NCBI GenBank assembly: GCA_020698575.1
Contig: CM036245.1
Span: 788,837 to 852,836 of the forward strand
Source of the DNA: Bostrychus sinensis
Lineage: Eukaryota > Chordata > Actinopteri > Gobiiformes > Eleotridae
Length of the DNA stretch: 64,000 nt
Direction of reading: 5' to 3'
The translations under genes were made by a program, and so were the position numbers. The notes below the pieces were generated by a model. That model was not told the origin of the DNA and did not search any database. It saw only the letters and a program-made list of their open reading frames with translations. Positions 36,501 to 44,996 of this stretch are shown one piece after another. Within the stretch, counting starts at the first letter, position 1; each line of letters starts with the position of its first letter.

Positions 36501-39500
36501 CTATGAAGGTGTGGAATTGCATTGATCTTGAATCAGATTGAACCAATTCTAATTGATACGCATTGTTGCAAAAACGTGTCGTTACATCCCTAGTTGTGAG
36601 AAAACTGACTCTGAGGCTGGGGACACACGTTATTTCTTCTTACCATATTTTCTGGACTATAAGTCACACTCGCCAAAAAATGCATAATGAAGAAGAAAAA
36701 AATGTATATAAGTCACATTTTTTTGGAGAAATTTATTTTACCAAATCCGACACCAAGAACAGACATTTCATGTTGAAAGGCAAGTTATAGTAATAATAGA
36801 ATAGAGAACAACAGCTGAATAGGTGTGCGCTATGCTAACGTAACACATTGATGGTTATTCAGCTACATGAAGCATAAACAACGAACTGAACTAGGTGTCT
36901 CGTATGTTAACGTAATATATTAACAGTTATTCACATAACTATAGCATAAAGAACATAATATAACAAGTTCACCAAACTCACCATCTCACTCCTAATCGCT
37001 AAATCCTTTAAATTCTTCATCCTCGGTGTCGCTTCTGAACAACTCCGCCAACTCCGGAGGTAGACGAAGCGCCGCTTCCTCCTCTGCGTGGCTGTCGTCA
37101 GACTCAGCATCAGTTCCATTTCCAATTATTCCGCTCTTTCTCAGTTGTCTTTATAGCCTAAGTTGTTAGTGGTAATGTTTACATTTTAAATTGTCAGTGG
37201 TACAGGTGCAGCAGATGCTGGGACACAAGCCTAGAGCGCCCTCTAACCAACACCTGACATATTTTAATATATAAGTCACACCTGAGGATACGTAGCACCC
37301 CGAGCCAGACGATGGAAAGAAGTGTGACTTATAATCCAGAAAATACAGTATTTGTTTTACTCTGTCTTGAGTTAATTGCTTTCTGTGAAGCACTTTGGGA
37401 CCATTAGGCTGTTGTAAGGTGCTGTACAAATAAAGTTTGATTTAACTAAGGAACTAAAAATGGCAAATTGGTCACATTTCTACAGCACATTTCTTCCTCA
37501 GTGGGCAGGCAGCGCTCAAGAAACCATTCCCAACAGATTCCTATGAACGCACTCAGAAGAGATGACAGAGGCGGACCACACAACACACCTCAGGATTTCA
37601 CAGAGCACATTCAGACACGAGATCAAACGTGACTTCAGAAGATAAACAAACATGGAGGACGGCCGTCGGTGACCTGTGTTTTAGCAAAACCCTAGCAGAA
37701 AGACTGTGATGAGGCCGGAGGTGAGCTGGATGTAAACAGTGGCCCCAGCTCACTTTCGTCGTCTGTTGCTGTTCGATCAGGAGCAGAAATATGAGATTGT
37801 GTCTCCTGTCTTCGTGTTCGAACATCAGTGGTCCGTGATGTGAAGTAAAAGGTCTGAGCCTGTGCCCTGTTCCCCTCTCAGCCTCCTCCCAAACTCCCAT
37901 GAGCCCTTGCTTCTGTTCCCAGCCTGCTCCAGTGACGCGGCGCTGGCTCAGAGCTCGCTCACAGTAACAGGAAGTGACGTCACAGCGTTTGGCGGGCGGG
38001 GCCTGTACCCAGCTCCTACAGGCTCCACCCTGATGACGATGATGTCGCAGCCCACACGACCAATCGGAGCACAGCGAGAGGCCGAGGGGGCGGGGCCTGA
38101 GCTGTGATCTGACAAATGCACTGAGACCAGTTTAGATGAGGGAAAAGTCCAAGCTGTATCCACATAAAATCCTGAAATCTGGGGCCTTACAGCTTTTACA
38201 AACTTAAACTTTTTATTTTACTGAACCTAGCAGGAGTTTTCCCTCTGCAGCGCACATTAACAGGAGTTTTTGTGTTTTCTCCACAGCACACGTTAACGGG
38301 CCACAGCGGGAAGGTCCTCTCCGCTCGGTTCCTTCTGGACAACACTCGCATCGTCTCTGGGAGCTACGACCGAACGCTCAAACTCTGGGACCTGCGCAGC
38401 AAAGTCTGTACGTCCACAGCTCCTCCGCTAGGCCTCCACTTTCCTGGTTTAGACCTAGCATAGTCCGGGTTTAGGCCAGGTTTAGGCCATGTTTAGACCA
38501 TGTTTAGGCCAGGTTTAGGCCAGGTTTAGGCCGTGTTTAGGCCGTGTTTAGGCCGTGTTTAGGCCGTGTTTAGACCATGTTTAGACCAGGTTTAGGCCAT
38601 GTTTAGACCATGTTTAGACCATGTTTAGACCATGTTTAGACCAGGTTTAGACCAGGTTTAGGCCAGGTTTAGACCATGTTTAGGCCATGTTTAGGCCAGG
38701 TTTAGGCCAGGTTTAGGCCAGGTTTAGGCCAGGTTTAGGCCATGTTTAGGCCAGGTTTAGGCCAGGTTTAGGCCAGGTTTAGTCCTGGTTTAGTCCTGGT
38801 TTAGTCCTAGTTAAAAATCCTGGTTCAGACCTGCTCTCACTGCCTTTTTTTTCTTGCCTGCACTCTCTCCTCACAGATGTTTAACCTCTGTAATAATCTT
38901 GTTGCAGGCATGAAAACGGTTTTCGCGGGCTCCAGCTGTAACGACATCGTCTGCACAGAGCAGTGTGTGATGAGCGGACACTTCGACAAGAAAGTCCGCT
39001 TCTGGGACATCAGGTCAGATTTTGTCCTTGTTTTATCTGCAACCCTCCTCCTCAGTCCCTGCGTCTCCCCACCGCGGTACACAGAGAGTACTGCGAGTAT
39101 TCAGTGAGTATTTCCTGTGTCGTCCTCAGGTCTGAGAGTATCGTCCGGGAGCTGGAGCTGTTGGGCAGAGTGACGTCTTTAGACCTGAACCACGACAGAA
39201 CGGAGCTGCTGACCTGCTCCAGAGACGACCTGCTGAAGATCATCGACCTGAGGAGCACGGCGGTCAGGCAGACCTTCAGGTACTACTGCAGTACTACTGC
39301 AGTACTATTACACACCTGTACTACTCCTCCTCTGGTCTGCCCGCTTCATCCTCTTCTCTAACTTCACCTCCTCTGTCTCTGCCTCCGCCTCCATAAACTT
39401 CCTCTCTGGTCTTCCTCTAGGCCTCCTGCAGACCTCTCCGTACTAAAATATTAACTCTGTTTGTGTTTCAGCGCCCAAGGCTTCAAGTGTGGAGCCGACT

Positions 39501-41067
39501 GGACCAGAGTCACCTTCAGGTCAGTTCAGCAGAGACGTGACAAAGTGATGAAGCCGTAGATTTTGTGGATTTAATTTACAGCTCTTCTGTTTGCGTGTCT
39601 CAGTCCTGACGGTAGTTATGTTGCCGGAGGGTCAGCAGATGGCGCTCTCTACGTCTGGAACGTCCTCACGGGGAAAGTGGACCGGGTCCTGGACCGAAAC
39701 CACAAGTGAGTTCCACGAAAGTCCACTTCGGACACAGGCAGGAAGTCCAAGGCTTTCTGTCTAATGTAGATCTCCTTTTATGGTCATGTGCCGAGGTGGA
39801 AGGAAGTACTCAAGTAAAAATACTGTTACTGCATAATATTAGTACTTGGCTTTCACCTAAATTTGATGATTAGACCACTGCTAAGTTCTAATCAAGTCCT
39901 GGATTTAGACCTTGTTAAGATCTAGTTTAGTCCTCATTTAAGACCTTTAGTCCTGGTTAAGTCCTGGATTTAGAACTCGTTTTAAAACTGGTTTAGGCCT
40001 GCATTTAGACTGCATTTAGACCTGTTTTAGTCTTAAATTAGTTCTGGGTTAAGTCCTAAATTTAGTCCTGGTTTAGTCCAGAATTTTGTCCCGGTTTTAG
40101 TCTTGGTTCCTTAGTGTAGACTTAGTTTTTGTCCAGATTTAGGCTCATTTTAGTTCATTAAAGGTGGTACCATATTTTCTGGACTACAAGCCGCATTTTT
40201 GGGGGGAAATTTATTTTACAAAATCCCACACCAAGAACAGACATTTCATGTTGAAAGGCAAGTTATAGTAATAATAGAATAGAGAACAACAGCTGAATAG
40301 GTGTGCGCTATGCTAACGTAACACATTGATGGTTATTCAGCTACATGAAGCATAAACAACGAACTGAATAGGTGTCTCGTATGTTAACGTAATATATTAA
40401 CAGTTATTCACATAACTATAGCATAAAGAACATAATATAACAAGTTCACCAAACTCACCATCTCACTCCTAATCGCTAAATCCTTTAAATTCTTCATCCT
40501 CGGTGTCGCTTCTGAACAACTCCGCCAACTCCGGAGGTAGACGAAGCGCCGCTTCCTCCTCTGCGTGGCTGTCGTCAGACTCAGCATCAGTTCCATTTCC
40601 AATTATTCCGCTCTTTCTCAGTTGTCTTTATAGCCTAAGTTGTTAGTGGTAATGTTTACATTTTAAATTGTCAGTGGTACAGGTGCAGCAGATGCTGGTA
40701 CACAAGCCTAGAGCGCCCTCTGGTGGCTGTCAGTGTGAAAATAACGAACATGTGAAATATTTTAATATATACGTCGCACCCCTAGCCAGACGATGGAAAA
40801 AAGTGTGACTTATAGTCCGGAACATACGGTACTTGTAAAAGTTTGAGAGCCAGTGTTGACAGGAGTTGAAGACCGATGGCAGCTGTAGAACAAAGTCTGG
40901 ATGGTTTAAGGTTTTGTGTTTTTCTGTGTTTTTAATTCTTGAGTTGCTCAGTTGTTTATTTTTCCTGTTGCAGTTCTGCCATAAACTCGGTGTCGTGGTC
41001 GCCGTCCGGAGCCTACGTTGCCAGCGTGGAGAAGGGCAGCAAGGCCATCCTCTGGTCCGACATGTGA
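15597..41067 (+). CDS. atg16l1: ATG16L1, autophagy E3-like scaffold, complete coding sequence
   Basis: Nineteen coding exons: 15597-15702, 18543-18636, 20778-20883, 24383-24456, 24547-24616, 26565-26746, 27509-27574, 27646-27780, 32177-32236, 34086-34185, 35541-35646, 35735-35805, 35881-35952, 38287-38407, 38908-39013, 39130-39279, 39472-39519, 39604-39705, 40974-41067. All junctions keep frame and total 1863 bases (620 residues; human 607). The N-terminal WKRHISEQLKLRDRVQRHAF is the ATG5-binding helix. Residues about 80-230 form the coiled coil, with HQEELTELHKKRGE and DLERANQTLKDEYDALQ. A Gly tract and linker follow, then seven WD40 repeats (for example GGMDRRVKLWE, GSYDRTLKLWDLR, SGHFDKKVRFWDIR) to the stop. 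The protein holds ATG12-ATG5 and directs LC3 lipidation at phagophores, via WIPI2, and on single membranes via the WD40 domain. The start is the first ATG after the exon 2 splice site (G at -3, G at +4). AATAAA lies 109 bases past the stop. Confidence 0.97.
15725..16797 (+). mobile_element. L2/CR1-like LINE, 5'-truncated 3' end
   Basis: Broken frames give the end of an L2/CR1-type reverse transcriptase: DTKELVIDFRK, then YVGVQLSEGLTWGANI, then ELVKRVQQRLFFLRTL and a segment matching VESVLSYGCAVWFSS out of frame. It ends with the typical tail TGACAATAAAACC. The copy lies in atg16l1 intron 2, sense to the gene. A 14-mer array interrupts it. Confidence 0.8.
15884..16155 (+). repeat. 14-mer minisatellite born inside the LINE
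   Basis: About 19 units of GGGGAGCGAACATC lie exactly where the LINE encodes TWGANI-RE-L. The first unit is the LINE's own sequence and the LINE resumes with GAGCTGGTGAAGAGGGTGCA. Three units make 42 bases, so all three frames stay open and read the 14-residue period GERTSGSEHRGANI. Confidence 0.93.
17653..17760 (-). repeat. 11-mer minisatellite within hAT copy A
   Basis: Ten units of ACTAAACCAGG, the reverse complement of the TGGTTTAGTCC family, sit inside the hAT element, between its conserved arm and the nested copy B. Confidence 0.95.
17802..18233 (+). mobile_element. hAT-like MITE (copy B) with perfect 8-bp target duplication
   Basis: It starts TAGGGCTGCACGATATGG and ends TATTGTGCAGCCCTA, flanked by GTATAGAT at 17794-17801 and 18234-18241. 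The 8-bp duplication identifies a hAT-type insertion. The interior carries CAGACTAAACCAGGAATAAA, a single near-match to the window-wide 11-mer. Confidence 0.9.
18752..19673. mobile_element. hAT-like non-autonomous element, 922 bp
   Basis: The terminal inverted repeats are TAGGGATGTAACGATTC and GCATCGTTACATCCCTG. The 8-bp target duplication CTGTTCCT lies at 18744-18751 and 19674-19681. No transposase frame is seen. It lies in an atg16l1 intron. Confidence 0.9.
20072..20626. mobile_element. Fold-back MITE
   Basis: The left end (ACAAAAGTGTCC, then CATCATAGAAATATTAT) recurs inverted at the right end (ATAATATTTCTATGATG, then GGACACTTTTGT). A second inverted pair inside, CTTGGGTCTGTCAGAGATC and GATCTGTGACAGACCCAAG, extends the palindrome. 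Confidence 0.75.
20889..20990 (+). repeat. 19-mer minisatellite next to an atg16l1 5' splice site
   Basis: About five units of ACTGTGGTACTTGTACTGC start five bases after the GT at 20884. Confidence 0.9.
21141..21866. mobile_element. Possible PIF/Harbinger-like MITE
   Basis: Imperfect inverted ends (AAAGGCCTTGATCCACCAAGGCGAC segment on the left, its partial complement ending GTATGGCGGCCTT on the right) are bordered by TAA and TTA, the three-base target class of Harbinger elements. A (CAA)n run lies at about 21684-21710. No transposase is identified. Confidence 0.4.
21943..22135 (+). repeat. 12-mer minisatellite CTGGCYCAGTCC
   Basis: Sixteen units occur: mostly CTGGCCCAGTCC in the left half and CTGGCTCAGTCC in the right half, a clean variant switch. 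The unit resembles the 11-mer TGGTTTAGTCC. Open frames here read Ser-Leu-Ala-Gln repeats and are not genes. Confidence 0.95.
22561..22800 (+). repeat. Dispersed teleost interspersed repeat
   Basis: The stretch AATTCAATTCAGATTTATTTG, the CAATATCACAACA and CAAAGGGCTTCACA motifs, and the GGAAAAACTCCTAAAAAAAACC end are widely repeated in fish genomes. A second copy surrounds two hAT insertions near 34.44-35.27 kb. The exact class is not assigned. Confidence 0.6.
22955..23190 (-). repeat. Interspersed repeat, minus orientation
   Basis: GCACCCTGGGTTACACTCATTC-type sequence followed by TTTGGACGTTGGGAGGAAGC and ACACGGGGAGGACGTG are common fish repeat motifs; 28060-28230 carries a related module on the + strand. 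Confidence 0.5.
23431..24155 (-). mobile_element. Pogo/Tigger-like element, copy 1
   Basis: Ends are TACTGTATTTTCTGGACTAC and, inverted, ATAGTCCGGAAAACATGG. The interior is near-identical to the copies at 36641 and 40168. A minus-strand relic of the transposase C-terminus lies at 23799-23954. Confidence 0.85.
23799..23954 (-). pseudogene. Pogo-type transposase C-terminal relic
   Basis: On the minus strand this reads QLRKSGIIGNGTDAESDD, then PPELAELFRSDTEDEEFKGF and a stop. That is the acidic tail typical of pogo/Tigger transposases and parallels the FFSDTEDEDIDGF end at 14.4 kb. The catalytic core is absent. The 64-residue open frame overlapping it is a different frame of the same DNA. Confidence 0.75.
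24676..24969 (+). repeat. Promoter-like duplicated cassette, copy 1
   Basis: About 290 bases recur at 37841-38135 with high identity. The copy holds GGAAGTGACGTCA (ETS plus CRE; TGACGTCA at 24813-24820), a GC box GGGCGGGG at 24833-24840 and ACCAATCAGAG at 24901-24911. It lies in an atg16l1 intron. Confidence 0.8.
27673..27738 (+). repeat. atg16l1: In-frame GGA/GGC triplet tract coding polyglycine in atg16l1
   Basis: Within the exon at 27646-27780, GGA/GGC/GGG triplets encode about 20 Gly with one Ser (ESGKGGGGGSGGGGGG...). The tract sits between DDDIEVLTEE and ETSPHRALS, the segment joining coiled coil and WD40 domain. Human ATG16L1 has DETSDHT-type sequence here instead. Confidence 0.95.
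28060..28230 (+). repeat. tRNA-like interspersed repeat
   Basis: CACAGTGGTTAGCACTCATA and GGGTTTGATTCCC resemble degraded pol III A- and B-box sequence. They are followed by the GGAGTTCGCATTTTCTCCC module common in fish repeats. Confidence 0.5.
28637..29273. mobile_element. hAT-like non-autonomous element
   Basis: Ends are TAGAGCTCGACCGATATC and, inverted, GATAATATCGGCCGGGCTCTA. Additional ATCGGCCGATA motifs lie within. A clear target duplication was not resolved. Confidence 0.75.
30126..30203 (+). repeat. 12-mer minisatellite GTAGGTTTTGTT
   Basis: About six perfect units occur in an atg16l1 intron; the overlapping open frame (Cys-Arg-Phe repeats) is an artefact. Confidence 0.93.
31342..31820 (+). 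mobile_element. Tigger-like DNA transposon fragment with transposase remnant
   Basis: The + strand encodes parts of a Tigger/jerky-type (CENP-B-like) transposase N-terminus: KMLTIAQKVELLDALKG (31342 on) and, after a frameshift, HYGINESSV, KTIVRMESALALW and IIRTKAKKLYETF, ending at TAG 31676-31678. The right terminal repeat reads CTGCGATAAACGAGGTACCA near 31792-31813. No left end or DDE domain is present, so it is a truncated pseudogene copy. Confidence 0.75.
32495..33405 (+). repeat. 11-mer minisatellite (TGGTTTAGYYC) in an atg16l1 intron
   Basis: A few scattered units occur at 32495-32610 and a dense array of about 50 units at 32850-33405. The main variants are TGGTTTAGCTC and TGGTTTAGCCC. 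A CTCF-like site (32804-32819) lies between the two parts. Confidence 0.95.
34498..34885 (+). mobile_element. hAT-like MITE (copy C)
   Basis: It starts TAGGGCTGCACGATATGG and ends TATATTGTGCAGCACTA, flanked by CCCAGGAA (34490-34497) and CCCAGGAC (34886-34893), a 7/8-match target duplication. It is collinear with copy B and also carries CAGACTAAACCAGGAATAAA. Confidence 0.88.
34904..35241. mobile_element. hAT-like MITE (copy D, different subfamily)
   Basis: Left end AGGACTGCTCGATTATGG and right end ATTAATTGCACAGCCCTA are hAT-type inverted ends, with an AATCACGATTATTT interior. It sits inside the same older repeat as copy C: flanks CTTAGA and TAAGGAAAGACTCC match the copy at 22.72 kb. Confidence 0.65.
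36641..37350 (-). mobile_element. Pogo/Tigger-like element, copy 2
   Basis: TACCATATTTTCTGGACTAT at the left and ATAATCCAGAAAATACAGTA at the right are inverted terminal repeats ending in TA. The interior is near-identical to copies 1 and 3, including the transposase C-terminal relic in antisense to atg16l1. Confidence 0.88.
37841..38135 (+). repeat. Promoter-like duplicated cassette, copy 2
   Basis: This is the partner of 24676-24969. It keeps GGAAGTGACGTCA (TGACGTCA at 37975-37982), a GGCGGGCGGGGCC GC box and CCAAT at 38060-38064. It lies about 150 bases before the first of two tandem 3' splice-site copies. Confidence 0.8.
38450..38815 (+). repeat. 11-mer minisatellite (GGTTTAGGCCA variant) in an atg16l1 intron
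   Basis: About 32 units of (A/T)GGTTTAGGCC or TGTTTAGACCA lie between WD40 exons, starting about 40 bases after the 5' splice site at 38408. TGTTTAG in place of GGTTTAG is a local variant. Confidence 0.95.
39885..40140 (+). repeat. Degenerate TTTAGTCC-type repeat
   Basis: Scattered TTTAGTCC, TTTAGACC and GGATTTAGAC motifs at roughly 11-25 base spacing look like a decayed 11-mer array in the last atg16l1 intron. Confidence 0.6.
40168..40831 (-). mobile_element. Pogo/Tigger-like element, copy 3
   Basis: Ends are TACCATATTTTCTGGACTAC and, inverted, TATAGTCCGGAACATACGGTA. It matches copies 1 and 2 but reads GCGCCCTCTGGTGGC at 40712 where they read GCGCCCTCTAACCAAC, so this copy alone carries a CTCF-like motif. 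It ends about 140 bases before the last atg16l1 exon. Confidence 0.88.
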
Positions 41068-41175
41068 CCTGAGCGCCGGCCAATCAGGACGCGGCGCCGC
41101 TCAGAGAGACTGAATGTGATTGGACGTTTGTGTTTTAAAAATGAACTGTGACTAACGTCTGTGTGAATCTGCTCC

Positions 41176-41181
41176 AATAAA
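41176..41181 (+). terminator. atg16l1: atg16l1 poly(A) signal
   Basis: AATAAA lies 109 bases after the stop codon, giving a short 3' UTR. It is followed by T-rich TTTATTTATG sequence. Confidence 0.75.
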
Positions 41182-41199
41182 CCCATAGGCTTTATTTAT

Positions 41200-44040
41200 G
41201 TCCCCAACTCTGCACCGGCCTCTGCTTCTGTTCCACCTGCAGGGGGCGCACTTCAGCAGATAATACATGATAATATGTAAAGTTTCCTGCTTCTAACTCA
41301 TCGACTCTGAGGATCAAAGGTTCACCTGCTGCTGATTAATCCCTCCCTCTAACAGGAGCCAGTATGAAGAGAGAATCTGTGTTCTTCAGATTTTTATTGT
41401 GAGCCTCTAAGTTTGACCGAGCCTTGCCCAAGGAAGGATTTAGTTCCCAGCCAGGATAAAGGTAGAGGGTATAATGAGGATGATTCCAAGGGCCCATGAC
41501 TGACAGAGCCCAGGGAAAGATTTCGGTAATGGTATACGGTTAGCTTAGTTTGCGATGATTGGGCCCAAACAAACCCTAACCCGGAGTAAAAAGTATTTCT
41601 CACAGATTCAAGAACTAATGAAACTGTTTGTGAGGGATTTTGCTGAAAAACTGAGCTGAGAACTAAAGGTGAACTGTGCAACAGACTACTTTACTGCAGA
41701 CTACTTTACTGCAGACTACTTTACTGCAGACTACTTTACTGCATCTTTTACAGTCATGTACTCTGTCTACAAAGATGACACAGCAAAAACACATTTTAAA
41801 CCAAATTCAATACTTTTTTTCTTCAAAAAATTGATTTTAAAAGAAGTAGTGAAGTAAAAAGTACAGATACTTGCTCTAAAATGTAAAAGTACCTCTTGTA
41901 CGGTACATGAAAATGATATTTAAATTACTTCATTACATTCTGCCACTGGCTTTCAGTAATGGTATGTGATTTATAAGGATGGGGTATCTCCTTTTGTCAC
42001 TGATTGGTAAGGAGTCTGACAAGTCGTTTCCTTTTAATTATTACATTTAGAAGGAGTTTAATGATTATATCTAGTTGCATGTGCTCTAGTTACATGCAGA
42101 AGATTCCTGCATTTGGCTCGTGGCCCGCCAATACTTTTCTGTTTTGGCCCTCGGAGGGAAAACGTTTGGGGACCCCTGCTCTAGACGCTTGATTTGTTGC
42201 TTGTTGCCTCTGCACCAGCGAACAGAGGAAGTGAACGGTCACCAGTTCAGGCACTGTTGAGTCTGAGGGCGTTTCTCAAAGCCCAGGTGCCTTGCCTTGA
42301 AAGTGATTTTCCTCCAAAGCCACTTCCTTCTAATCCAAGGCCAGTGTCCTGCCTCGTTTCAAACAAACGTCTGAGGAACAGACTTCAGAGAGAACGAGGA
42401 GCGTCACCACAGCCACAGCTCCTGACTGGGTTTACTGTCATTTATTCAGATAAACTTGTGATATCTTTACATGTGGATTATATAAATACAATACTTAAAT
42501 ATTTATCAGTTATTTAGTCTTTTATAAACGGAGAGGGGGGAGTTCACTTTACTTTTTATTTATTTGGGTGGGGGGCACCTAAGTTTTTTTTATTTTTTTT
42601 TTGGGGGGGGGGCTTTTTGTGTGTGTTTGTGTGTGTGCTACATTTTAGCTTATAAATAATCTCAAATTTGCTAAATAAGCTTTTAAAAGTAATACATGCC
42701 CATGGCCTGCCATTTTTTCAAAAAAGCTGCAGTGCATTGTGCCAGCGAAGGATCCACCGGTGTGTCCTTGGTGAATTAGCCACATGTAGCCAAACAGAGA
42801 AACGGACATGAACATTGGAACACACCTTGGGTGACAGATGATGAGGTGGATGCTTCCTGTGATGTCATCAAGGCAGGGCATCTGGGCTTTGAGAACCCCC
42901 CCCCCCCCCCCCCCCATTACTGCCAGCTTCTGTCTCAGGCCACGCCCTCTCATTGTTAGCCTTACTTTAGTTTCCCATTATCCAACACATCACACATGAC
43001 CTCATGTACGCTGCTGACATTAGACACAGCCCACTGTTACATCATGTTCTCAGATTTGGTTAACTTCATTTAACTTCATTTTAAATAATTTTTTATATAT
43101 TTCTGTTGTGATGGCTCCATTTGTCATTGCCCTGAGCCAGGTTATGACAAAGTCAGGGCTCGTCTGGGATTTGAACCCCAGGACCTTGTAGAAAACTCAA
43201 CATAATTAAAAATGACGTCATTCACTGTCCAGGTCTACTAACACATCCATGGGTTATGTCAGGAAGGGCATCTGACATAAAATCTGTACAAAATATGTGC
43301 ATAACTGAAGAGTAGGAGGCGGAGGGTTTCCTGTGGCGACCCCAGAAGGGAGGAGTTTGAATAAAGAGAGAAATAAAGCCAAATAAATAGTGAGGCTGCA
43401 GTTCTGTGAGTGTCCAGCAGGGAGCGGTGTTGTACCCAGACTGAGGTCACATGTTCAGGTCCTGATAACTGCAGGTGTGAGGGTGAAGTGCTGAGTGAGC
43501 GCACAGACTGCTGACGGTGAACGGCTGATCCTCTGAGACACGCGGCCGACTCCGACGCCAACGTGACCGCAGTAATGTCACACTGCTACAGCGCCACCTA
43601 CAGGCCTCCGGGGGAGAGGCAGGGTACACACCTCAACATCTGACCAGTCCTGTTCATTCACGCAGTGCAGCGGTGTGAAAATATCTAAAAGCCGGTGGTT
43701 TGTTGATGTTTTGTGTGCGCCACACAGCGACCAGCTCTGGAGAAGGTTTGGGTTTGGTTTAGAGCCTGAGAAACCAAACTGGGCCAATCAGCTGCGAGCT
43801 AAATGACCTCACACCTCAGCCTTTGGTTTTTGGCCTTTTTTTTTTCTCCTGTGGCTACAGTAAAAGTTCTTAAACGGTCTACGAGTTCAATAAATGGACA
43901 TGAAGTATTGTAAAATGTTTCTGCCTGATCAGCTGCAACACAGTTTTATTTGTATGGCACTTTCCCTTACAGATCATTGAAAACATACAATACATAACAT
44001 TACACACACAACACTGGGGAACATGTAGGAAGTGTTTGAG
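41200..44040. other. Intergenic region between atg16l1 and sag
   Basis: No gene is recognised. It holds a four-unit 15-mer array (GACTACTTTACTGCA, about 41683-41742), a C20 run at 42896-42915, a CTCF-like CCACCTGCAGGGGGCGCAC at 41233-41251, and common fish repeat fragments (near 43120-43340 and 43935). Confidence 0.6.
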
Positions 44041-44049
44041 TTTGTGTTG

Positions 44050-44218
44050 TTGAGGATTATGAGCGGCTGTAAGAGTCTGAGTGCTGACCAGGCTCTGAGC
44101 AGATTATTTAAGCCCCACTTCAGCAACTTCCACTCATCCACAAACTCTTCCACTGAGTCTGAGTCCACTGCTGCAGGTTCTACCCAAAAAACCACCACTG
44201 ACAGGCTTCAGGCTCCAG
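44050..44218 (+). promoter_or_regulatory. sag: sag promoter and non-coding exon 1
   Basis: GGATTA (CRX-type site) at 44054-44059, TGCTGAC (NRL half-site) at 44082-44088 and a TATA-like TATTTAA at 44105-44111 are ordered as in rod photoreceptor promoters. About 100 bases downstream CTCCAG|GTAAGA at 44218/44219 is a strong 5' splice site, so 44135-44218 is probably the non-coding first exon. The coding exon follows a likely 3' splice site at 44974. Confidence 0.6.
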
Positions 44219-44278
44219 GTAAGACCCACACTGCTTTACAATGGATCAGAACCTCACCGAGACTGAACTGAGGCTGGG

Positions 44279-44797
44279 ACGATCCCGAAGAGAGAGGAGA
44301 GAGGGTCCCGGGGGGAGCGGAGGTAGAGAAGAGAGAGCGTCCCGGGAGGTAGAGAAGAGAGAGCGTCCCGGAGGGAGCGGAGGTAGAGAAGAGAGAGCGT
44401 CCCGGGGGGAGCGGAGGTAGAGAAGAGAGAGCGTCCCGGAGGGAGCGGAGGTAGAGAAGAGAGAGTGTCCCGAGGGGGAGCGGAGGTAGAGAAGAGGGAG
44501 CGTCCCGGGGGGGAGCGGAGGTAGAGAAGAGAGAGCGTCCCGGAGGGAGCGGAGGTAGAGAAGAGAGAGTGTCCCGAGGGGGAGCGGAGGTAGAGAAGAG
44601 GGAGCGTCCCGGAGGGAGCGGAGGTAGAGAAGAGGGAGCGTCCCGGAGGGAGCGGAGGTAGAGAAGAGAGAGCGTCCCGGAGGGAGCGGAGGTAGAGAAG
44701 AGAGAGTGTCCTGGGGGGGAGCGGAGGTAGAGAAGAGAGAGTGTCCTGGGGGGGAGCGGAGGTAGAGAAGAGAGAGCGTCCCGAGGGGAACATTGAA
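44279..44797 (+). repeat. 34-mer purine-rich minisatellite in sag intron 1
   Basis: About 15 units of roughly 33-36 bases carry AGAGAGCGTCCCGG and GGGAGCGGAGGTAGAG. The + strand is purine-rich. The array fills most of the intron between the proposed first exon and the start codon; minus-strand frames of 185-196 residues are artefacts. Confidence 0.95.
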
Positions 44798-44996
44798 ACT
44801 AACCTCCCCACGACCTACCTTTGGGCCTTGACCCACCAGTTGGAAATGGGGTCAGCCCTATGTTCCCTTGTCCATACAAACCTGGGAACATTGGTACTCA
44901 CCATCTGGTAATCACTGAAACAAACGAGGACTGAACCGCACTGTTAATGCTTCTGTTTGTGATGTGTTGAACAGGAAGTGACATCACAGTGACATC

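Noticed and set aside
44246..44836. Minus-strand Leu/Ser/Pro-rich frames of 185-196 residues
   Set aside because: They arise from the 34-mer array in sag intron 1.
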